A stretch of 64,000 bases of DNA from Beroe forskalii (taxonomy: Eukaryota; Ctenophora; Nuda; Beroida; Beroidae), in NCBI GenBank assembly GCA_011033025.1, contig WFMF01000038.1:62001-126000 (forward strand), in the 5' to 3' direction. How positions within the stretch are numbered: the first letter of the stretch is position 1; each line of letters begins with the position of its first letter. The notes below the pieces were generated by a model. It saw only the letters and a list, made by a program, of their open reading frames with translations. It made no database searches and was not told where the DNA came from. A program made the translations under genes and the position numbers. This document shows, in pieces, positions 56,625-64,000 of the stretch.

Positions 56625-59600
56625 GTCATACAATAAAAATTGGAAGGGTTAGTCGACAAGGACGGAGGCCCCTAAAACCGTACCTTGTACCAATCACCCA
56701 GAAGAAGTTCAGAGAGGAATCTACTTCCCAAACTCAACTTGCTCACCTCAAGTGGCTATTACAGAAGGTAGGGAATTTGCCCCAATCTTTTAAATCCTTC
56801 ACCAGCCCAGCTCCTTCAAAAATGAGATTTCTAAGCTTAGTTAAGGAAACTATTGAGAAGAGAAACTTAGGAAGAAGCTTAGGAAATAAGTTAGGAAGGG
56901 TTCACCGTTCATGAAATAATTTTTACTGAATCAATTTGAGATTCCTAGTCAATAATATGTTCGGAATATGCAGTTGGAATTCTGATCCTGCAATTGTTTG
57001 ATCATGTGGTGGTACTCTTGATGCATACACTAGCCAATCACAACTGCCATCTGTTATTGATCTAACGTTACTCCTCTTTACTCATCTCTAGTAATTTTGA
57101 ATTTCCATTGAAGGGTTACAAATTGCAGTAAATCAAGGCTGAGTGTGCTGTCCTAAACTCCTTAAATCAAATCTTTTATTATTAAGGGGCTGTGTCCATT
57201 TCAAGCTGAGAGGGGTGTAATTAAAATTAAGGGGGCCTCTTAATTTTTATGGGGGAAGTTTAATTTCCTTGACCAAATATTCCTTTTTCATCTACCTTTT
57301 TATCACCCTTATTCAATAATGTTATTGTTTAAATTCTGATTAAGGTGGATTTCAAGTCATTTTTTCTAGTTTTCTGTTTAACTTTAAACGGAGGTTTGTT
57401 TTGTACTTCATTTTGATGTTTAAATTTTGGGAAAATTCTTACCCCTTGATTTTTCTGGGGCCCTTATGAAAATCAGGGGGCCTGCCCCTGATCCCTCGGC
57501 CCTCCTTTGGAGTCCTATGCAAGCATGCTCCCTAATAACAATTTCGACATGATGGATGAAGAATTAAGGTGATTATGATTGCCTAACACATAATTTTGCA
57601 GGACATTGCTCAGCAAGATGTCTTTCTAATAGGTCATCCAGGGCCATCAAGAAGAAGACTTGCCTCTTTATATTGTGTAAGTCGTGAATAATTTTTTTGA
57701 ACATTGCTTTTTATGAATGACTGACATACAGTTATCATTTTTTTCACGTTCATATCTAAATCTCATTGCATACTGTCTGTATGTCTATCCCATCCTAATT
57801 CACTGTAATGATCTTGCTTTAGTCTTTATCATCCCTAACAAACAGGAATTGGTGAATAGAGAAGTCGAGTATCTTGTCCTCTCAAGAGATACTACTGAGG
57901 GAGACATCAAGCAACGTCGTGAAATTACTGCAGGTAACAAATATTTGACTATCATTACCTGATAATCTCCTGTGAGGTTTCTCTTTCCTTTTAAATTTTT
58001 AAACTCAATTTTTTAATTTCAATTCAGAACAATATAATATTAATTCGACACAGATCATCAAGTTTGTTGTTAAACAGATGAGCTATGAATTTCAATTCAT
58101 AATTTCGGCAGGTTCATCGCTCCATGTTGCTGGCCCTGCCGTGAGGGCTGCTGTTGAAGGACATGCCTTGATAATTGAAGGGATCGAGCGAGCTGAACAG
58201 AACCTCCTTCCACTCATCAACAATCTCCTCGAGAACAGGTTCCTGTTTATGAGTGAATGAGACGATATCTTGTACGTTAACAGTTTTGCACAGATTTTTC
58301 TCCAAGTCCAAGTATGTCAAAGAATTTCTGATTCTATCCAGGATGACCATTTGGTCATCGTAAGGACTAGTTAACTCGTGAAAATTTACATAGAACTTAA
58401 TTCTTGATATTTCGTCAGGGAGATGCACCTGGAAGATGGAAGGTTCCTGGTCGCTCACCAAAGATATGATGCTCTGGAGAGCCCCTCCTCAGATCTCATT
58501 AGGGTTCATCCTGACTTCTGGGTCATAGCACTCGGTGAGCAGTAGTTACACAAGTAGTTAGTAACTTAGTAACAAGTCCCTTTACCCTTTTATGAGCAAG
58601 TCTTTCTTCATCATCATTACCTATCTCATTATCATAATTATGGTCCTGTCCTATCACTGGGGGAACCCCGAGTGGATATGAAAATTGGTAAATGTGGGTT
58701 TAATTTTTCGAGGTTTATGCGGTTTCTTGGCAGGTTTATAACCATTTCTTGAACTTTGAATTTCTGAATATAAATATTTAGATAGGTCGTAAATACAACA
58801 ATTGAAATTTTTGGGAATTCTCAAATTTTACTGATACTGAGTAATGTTATTTCCAGGTGTTCCTGTGCCCCCTTACAGAGGTTACCCTCTCGACCCGCCA
58901 CTCAGATCTAGGTTTCAAGCTAGAGTTGTCCAGGACCTGCCCTTCAACGAGCACAAACAGGCTCTCCTGGAGGTCAGGGTTGTCTAATGACGAATTAATT
59001 TCTAGAAAAGTAACAAATCATCTGCATAATTGATTGTTGTTGTTAAATATTACTGTCGTTGTACTTCCTCTTCTTGAGCCTGAAAATTGGCAGATATTAT
59101 CATGGTACCTACTTGACAGAAACGTGGGTATATTAGTTATTAAAGGGTTTCAGAAAGACAGGGAAATGATAGCTTTAGGCTATATAATATCGAATATTAC
59201 AGTGCATGTAACATTCAAAATCGACTGACGTGTCACGTGAGAAGTCGATCATATCTAATTATGACTAGATGAAATCCGTGAAATAATTATTAATTAAGCG
59301 TCCGTCGTCTGAGATTCACATCATTGAAAACAAATCCATGGGCAGGAAATGAATGGAACAGAAGAGAAGAAGATTCACAGCCTCCTCTCCTTTGCCAGCT
59401 TCTTCAAACAGTCTGAGGCCAAAGCACTTCCTTACCTGAAGAGTACAGTGGTGGACAGCCTTGCTGGCATCCTGCACCGAGCACCCTCCACAGACATTAA
59501 TAAATTGTAAGTTCGATTGTAAGCCTCGACTAAACATGTAAAGCTCTACCCCTTTAGGTACTTATCACTTTATCATTTCTTCACGTGAACACCGTAGCAA

Positions 59601-61602
59601 ACTGGCATCCTGAGGGTAGGGTAATATGTTTTGATAAAATCATATAAACTCACTGCTTCATTGATTCTTACATCTGGGTGATATGAGCAGTATGCCTCCG
59701 CTGTGTAAACTAACTGCCTTACAGGGTGAGTGTTGCCTACCCGTACCAGCAGCTCCTGCAACCAGAGGCTCTGCCCCAGTTCCAGACAATGCTCTCCTCC
59801 CTGGGCATACCAGCCTCTGGTGTCAGTGGAGAGAGGTGTCAAGTGGTGTCAAGCACTGGTGTCGAAGGGGTGTCAAGCACTGGTGTCGAGGGGGTGTCAA
59901 GCTCTGGTGTCGAGGGGGTGTCAAGCTCTGGTCTCAGAGGCCACTCAGCAACCGTGCAGTGTGGTAGACACTGCTTCTCCGTACCTGCTGGTTTGCTTTT
60001 AAAAGGCTCAAAATACCAATATTGACATATCTTAAGTAGAGAATTAGGTATTTTCCTCCCGCAATCGCTTTTTATATTACAAAAAGGCGTGGAGGTTAGG
60101 TTGTCATTAGATATGTACTAAACGGATGGTTTGTAGAGGTTGGGTTTATGAAAGTATGAAATTCCAATTTGAGACTTGCTATAACTCAAATGTGTCCCTA
60201 TGTTCGCCTCCAGGTAACTCCCCCGGAGGATCTCCCTCCGCCTACCACCCGACCCCCCAACAAGAGACACTCCTCTCGGACATGCTCCTTTCTCACGCGG
60301 TCTCTGACATCTGTGTCATCGGACCTACAGTAAGCACACCTCTCCTGTATTCAGCCATTAGTTCACCTTTCTAAGTTTTCTAAATAACTAACCTAGCTTC
60401 TAAATTACTAACCCATGTTCCCTAACTTACCCAGGTCGCCACATGGACTGCCATGATATAGTGGTTATTAATAGAGTCAAATCCTTATCTTGTCTGAAAC
60501 AAATTCTGCACCAAGCTTGATTTTTACTGTTTCCTCTAGTTGTTCCCCAAAAATATATATAGCAACTTTCCGGGGTGGAGAAAACGCCTATAATCGATTT
60601 TTAGTTGTACACCACCCACCCCACAGGGCTGTGGTAAGTCCATTGTCGTTGAGGAGTTTGCCCGGAGGCTCGGCTACGAGACAGATACTGTGGTCCTGTA
60701 CTCCGACATGACGTCACGTGATCTACTCCAATACCGACATACTGACGCTGATGGGAACCTGGCTTGGTTTTAAACGATTTCTAGATGCGTACTGTAGATA
60801 TATAATGGCAACTTTTTGTAGCCACGTATATACTTATATAGAACAAAATGCAACTTTCATTTGACATTTTTCCCATCGTATTTGAAAAAAAATTTAAGAC
60901 GCTTTTTGGACGCTTTTTTAGTAATATATCATAGAATCTCTATTTAGATAAGTTTCAGATTCACTGTATCCCAATTTTGACTTAACTAGTAACTTATTGA
61001 TAGCTCCCTGCAAAATTCCCAATAATCGTCTCGTAAATCTCGTTTTGTGTTGAGGAACACAATTTGTATAAACCAACATTTGACCCAATAGCTGCTGGGA
61101 CCTATTATCATCTTGTGTCTCTCCAGATGGGAACACCATCTGGAAGTACTCTCCTCTGGTGAGGGCTGCCCTGACTGGGAAGCTGCTGGTTCTAGACAGC
61201 GTCCACAAGCTCCATCACACCACCCTCGCTACACTGGCCAGGTGAGAGGCTGAAGAGAAACTGAAAAGAAGTTAAACCACGATTCTTAGTAATGTAGTAG
61301 CTTCTCACATAGCATATAGTTTGTGAAAACCTTAATTAATACACACCACACACCACACAACACACTCTTATGTCAGTACTCCCATGTAATGGCATCAATC
61401 CCTTATGTCAGTTCCTCTATTCCCCAATAACATCACTCCTCAATTAGTTTTTGTGAAGACAGAGTCCTGAGTTTGCCGGACGGAACGAGGCTGATCCCTG
61501 CAGCAGCTCACTCGGAGACGTGTGAGAGGCTGGGAATCACCGCGGACCAACTCTCTTCCCAGGGTGTCCTGCCCATCCACCCGGCATTCAGAATCATAGC
61601 AT
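56625..61602 (+). CDS. VWA8: VWA8, N-terminal part (plus strand half)
   Basis: Exons: 56625-56767, 57602-57676, 57846-57933, 58112-58238, 58419-58534, 58857-58972, 59346-59506, 59725-59990, 60214-60329, 60627-about 60750, 61127-61241, 61448-61602. All joins keep phase except the unresolved 60.75/61.13 kb one. Motifs in VWA8 order: QDVFLIGHPGP (degenerate first Walker A), LSRDTTEGDIKQRREI, LIIEGIERAEQNLLPLINN, PLDPPLRSRFQAR, VAYPYQQLL, VIGPTGCGKS (intact Walker A across the 60329/60627 join), SPLVRAALTGKLLVLD and LPIHPAFRIIA. The N-terminal targeting exon is missing: block C ends 110 bp upstream. Exon 59725-59990 has an in-frame 24-bp repeat. The next exons of the gene lie on the opposite strand at 52.7 kb. 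Confidence 0.9.
56768..57601 (+). other. VWA8 intron
   Basis: AT-rich, no embedded feature seen. Confidence 0.6.
58535..59345 (+). other. VWA8 introns around the 58857-58972 exon
   Basis: Apart from the exon nothing is recognised; a weak imperfect hairpin lies near 59195-59260. Confidence 0.5.
59835..59940 (+). repeat. VWA8: In-frame 24-bp coding repeat in VWA8
   Basis: Four units of GTGTCAAGCACTGGTGTCGA plus GGGG encode VSSTGVEG. They lie between the conserved YPY segment and the SVPAG segment, where family members have a variable linker. The frame is kept because the unit is eight codons. Confidence 0.85.
59991..60213 (+). other. VWA8 intron
   Basis: GTTTGC donor and CTCCAG acceptor, nothing else. 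Confidence 0.6.
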
Positions 61603-61631
61603 GTAAGTTGGAATCATAGCATGTAAGTTGG
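61591..61631 (+). repeat. VWA8: Two-copy tandem duplication of a VWA8 donor
   Basis: The 20-bp GAATCATAGCATGTAAGTTG occurs twice in a row and includes exon end GCAT and donor GTAAGT. The copies are identical, so the event is recent. Confidence 0.9.
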
Positions 61632-61869
61632 AGCTCAAGGGGATTTTTGTGAAAATGATACTCCAATATTTGTATTGAAATGAGGGTTGTATGTATAAAA
61701 TCTCATAAGTAAATACCAACAATCAACATGATATAAAACTTGCCGTGTTAATTACAAGCGTAACAAATTTTATCAGCTAAGAATAATTAACGTTGGTTAC
61801 GCTTAAAAAGGTGATAGACTGATGGTAGGAGAATTGCCAGGGCCTCAGTTAGCATTCTGAACTCAGGAA
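61632..61869 (+). other. Intergenic or intronic DNA
   Basis: No feature recognised between the last VWA8 exon and the convergent GT31 gene. Confidence 0.5.
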
Positions 61870-63063
61870 TTACATCAACAAATTACATTCACATACATGT
61901 TCTGGAATCAATGAATAAGTTTCACTGGGACACGAGCTTTCATTCTTATTAACTCTACAATGGAAGACTTTCTCTAAAAGTGGGACACCCTTTAGCCAAT
62001 GATAAAACCACCAGTGCTTGAATACAATATATCCCTTTGCAGCAGGCCGGAAGTTACTGTGCAATATGGTCCGGTACTGCTGTGGAATTGTTGAAGTAAT
62101 ATTATAGTGGTCTTTGGCCTGTTTCACTAACCAGCCAACATACCCATCTTCTGGAATGATGAAACTATCTGTCATGATATTGTCCATGTTCAATACCATT
62201 TCCACAATGTCACGTGATAGAATGTAAGCACCGCCTTGACAGTAGTGTATGTTTGCATATCCCCCTTTTTTCTTATACCTCTTAACTCGTGCCAAGTAAT
62301 TGGTGCATGCCCCAGTGTATAGTTCTGTCCTCTCAAGAGTTTGGAGTCCCCTTAACAAGTTAGGTAAATCTACCAACGTGTCCTGATCAACTTTAACTAA
62401 ATACTTGTATTGAAACTCGTAGAAACTTTTTCTCATGCCCCATAGTATCTTGTACTTCAGTCTGTCCCTACTTTCGATTAGGTCTTCTCCAAAGAATACA
62501 TCTCCATAATGCGAAATTTCCTCCATAAGATTTTTTGATACTTCGAGTTCATTTTCGAACTTCCCAACAATGAACATGACTTTGAAAGTCATGGACTCTT
62601 GGCCGATATCCTTGAATTCCGCCTGATTCCAGGCTGAAAGATTCATGTACTTGAATCGTATGTTTTCCCTGTAAACAGTTTCCTCTGGTTGTGAAGGGAT
62701 TAGCATTACCATGAAATACTCGGACAGCGACTCTGTCTGAGTGGTATTTGTATCTGCTAGGATGACTGCTGACTCCCTCGAAGTGCTTGTAGACTCTGTT
62801 GGAGTGGTTGTCGTCTGTGTCATAGTAGTTGTGAAATTATCGCTATAACTGCTAGTAGACGTTAGAGTTACTGAAGTTGAAATGCTACCACCATCTTTCT
62901 TTGAATCTAAATACTTCAACGTGTTGCCCGAAGATCCACTGAATGAACTTTCATATACCATGATCTGCTCTCCGCGATACTCCTCTAGTTTCCATTTCAA
63001 ATTAAATATCAATGCCACCAGCAGTACGAACAATACGAACTTTTCCGTGTGCCTCCACCTCAT
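61870..63063 (-). CDS. Glycosyltransferase family 31 (beta-1,3-galactosyltransferase-like)
   Basis: A single open frame of 397 codons encodes a type II membrane protein: short cytosolic tail, membrane anchor at residues 10-22 (VLFVLLVALIFNL), a Ser/Thr-rich stem (60-98), and a Galactosyl_T domain from about 117. Family motifs: RENIRFKYMN (132-141, equivalent to the RxxIRxTW motif), DVFFGEDLIESRDRLKYK (188-205), the metal-binding DxD as VKVDQDTLVDL (DQD at 226-228), HYCQGGAYILS (273-283) and EDGYVG (305-310). Such Golgi enzymes add Gal or GlcNAc in beta-1,3 linkage to glycoproteins or glycolipids; donor and acceptor cannot be read here. It is intronless, unlike its neighbours, and may be retrocopied or an old single-exon family member. 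Confidence 0.88.
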   Translation of the reverse strand: MRWRHTEKFVLFVLLVALIFNLKWKLEEYRGEQIMVYESSFSGSSGNTLKYLDSKKDGGSISTSVTLTSTSSYSDNFTTTMTQTTTTPTESTSTSRESAVILADTNTTQTESLSEYFMVMLIPSQPEETVYRENIRFKYMNLSAWNQAEFKDIGQESMTFKVMFIVGKFENELEVSKNLMEEISHYGDVFFGEDLIESRDRLKYKILWGMRKSFYEFQYKYLVKVDQDTLVDLPNLLRGLQTLERTELYTGACTNYLARVKRYKKKGGYANIHYCQGGAYILSRDIVEMVLNMDNIMTDSFIIPEDGYVGWLVKQAKDHYNITSTIPQQYRTILHSNFRPAAKGYIVFKHWWFYHWLKGVPLLEKVFHCRVNKNESSCPSETYSLIPEHVCECNLLM

Positions 63064-63360
63064 TTTATCTGGTAGGTATCTGGATGATATCTTGGTTAGT
63101 TGTTGATTGAAGTAAATTCTAAATTTCCTCTGATTACGACGTACAAGGAAAACGGAAGGTTAACGCCTTAATGATCTTCAATTAGAATTCAATGTTCGAC
63201 ATCATCTTCAGTGCTCAAATTTGATTGCAATTAGTAGCGTTTAAGTTTAAACTCAACAAAAAAAATGAGAGGGCAGACGTCTTGGGAACAAATTCGAATA
63301 TAAAAATGAGAACTATAAAGACGAATCGGCTAATTTGAGGGTACTGGATGTGAGAACATA
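63064..63360 (-). other. Upstream region of the GT31 gene
   Basis: No defined promoter element is visible. Confidence 0.4.
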
Positions 63361-63384
63361 TGCTTGGGTATACATGCTCGTGTA

Positions 63385-63480
63385 AGAGTGAGAACAAATA
63401 CGAGGTAAAAGTGAGAACAAATACGAGGATAGATATGAGAACAGATACGAGGGTAAATGTGAGACCAGAACACGAGTAAG
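63385..63480. repeat. About 21-bp degenerate tandem repeat
   Basis: Four to five units of GTGAGAACAAATACGAGG with changes (ATGAGAACAGATACGAGGGT). It makes short minus-strand open frames only. Confidence 0.75.
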
Positions 63481-64000
63481 AATACAAGACAAGCGCGAGG
63501 ATAATTATATTGGTTGTGGTAATAATGATATTGTTCGTTATTTGTAAACAGTAACGGTCGCATCACCGCTGAACTTTTTCATGGAGTATCATTTACTGTT
63601 ACCAGAAAAAGGTTTAAAACTCGACACAAAATTTAAGAATATTGTAGTATTCTAGAGACAGGGATATCTCATTTCAGAAAATGATATTTCATTCTACAGT
63701 ACAGAAGTGCTGTGATTTGGTCCGTGTTACAAATGGCAATGGAAACCTCATGGAATTCATTCTAAAGTTCTAAATCCAAATCAATGATGCGAAGAAAAAA
63801 ATTAAAGCTCAATTTAAGATTGTATCCGTTAGATGCTGAGGAACAGCTGCAGAAATTTATGACTGCAGGCTATTCAGAATTCACTTGCTAGGCGATGTAC
63901 CGTGGGAATCACACCACTATAATAGCGCATTTCCGGTGTGCATCAAAAGCTAAAAAACTAAAAACTTAACTCGCGGGGTTGTCGGAGTTGCTTATTGAAA
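63481..64000. other. Unassigned DNA to the window end
   Basis: No feature recognised. Confidence 0.4.

Noticed and set aside
58114-58461. 115-codon minus-strand open frame
   Set aside because: It covers two VWA8 exons and the intron on the other strand, and is a shadow.
1-64000. tRNA or rRNA genes
   Set aside because: I looked for A/B-box-like pairs and cloverleaf spacing and saw none that I could support; a covariance-model scan was not possible.

Overview
The window is nuclear DNA from a eukaryote. Short exons with GT-AG boundaries and phase-matched joins encode metazoan protein families: a secreted protein with GCC2/GCC3-type and sushi-like modules, the AAA+ ATPase VWA8, and a family 31 glycosyltransferase. 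Introns are small, often 60-500 bp, and at least half of the window is repeats. A marine invertebrate fits and a sponge is plausible, but that is a low-confidence inference; nothing here fixes the phylum.

Layout. 1-350 holds subrepeats of a foldback-like family and 719-980 a cluster of hairpins. 1533-9526 (+) is a secreted modular protein gene whose 3' end is not seen. 10.23-10.57 kb is a hairpin element. 10.70-17.43 kb is a composite mobile block: a foldback element with a LINE 3' fragment inside, plus a 1.1 kb element with direct terminal repeats. 17.5-26 kb is mostly degenerate tandem repeats with a LINE ORF1 remnant and a corrupted hAT copy. 26.46-26.59 kb has four perfect hairpins sharing one loop. 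26.84-28.75 kb is a TTAA-flanked piggyBac-like element. 29.6-32.3 kb is a second foldback element. 32.7-41.4 kb is a 24-bp satellite and a KpnI-palindrome satellite. 41.4-52.7 kb (-) holds the middle exons of VWA8, separated by minisatellites and an hAT element. 53.6-56.5 kb is a second copy of the 11.4-17.4 kb block. 56.6-61.6 kb (+) holds the N-terminal exons of VWA8. 61.87-63.06 kb (-) is an intronless GT31 gene.

The two VWA8 halves point away from each other with the mobile block between them, so the gene is broken by an inversion, or the assembly is wrong there. About 165 internal residues and the C-terminal VWA domain are not found, and one exon carries an 8-bp tandem duplication that shifts the frame.

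Two patterns stand out. First, minisatellites in both multi-exon genes sit on exon-intron boundaries, and their units carry a copy of the splice site; some arrays are about 45-50 units long and others only two. Second, several hairpin clusters keep a constant GC-rich loop (CACTCGCAAGCTCGTG, CCCTTCGGG or CTCGGC-n-CGCCTCG) while the stems differ at each site yet stay self-complementary.
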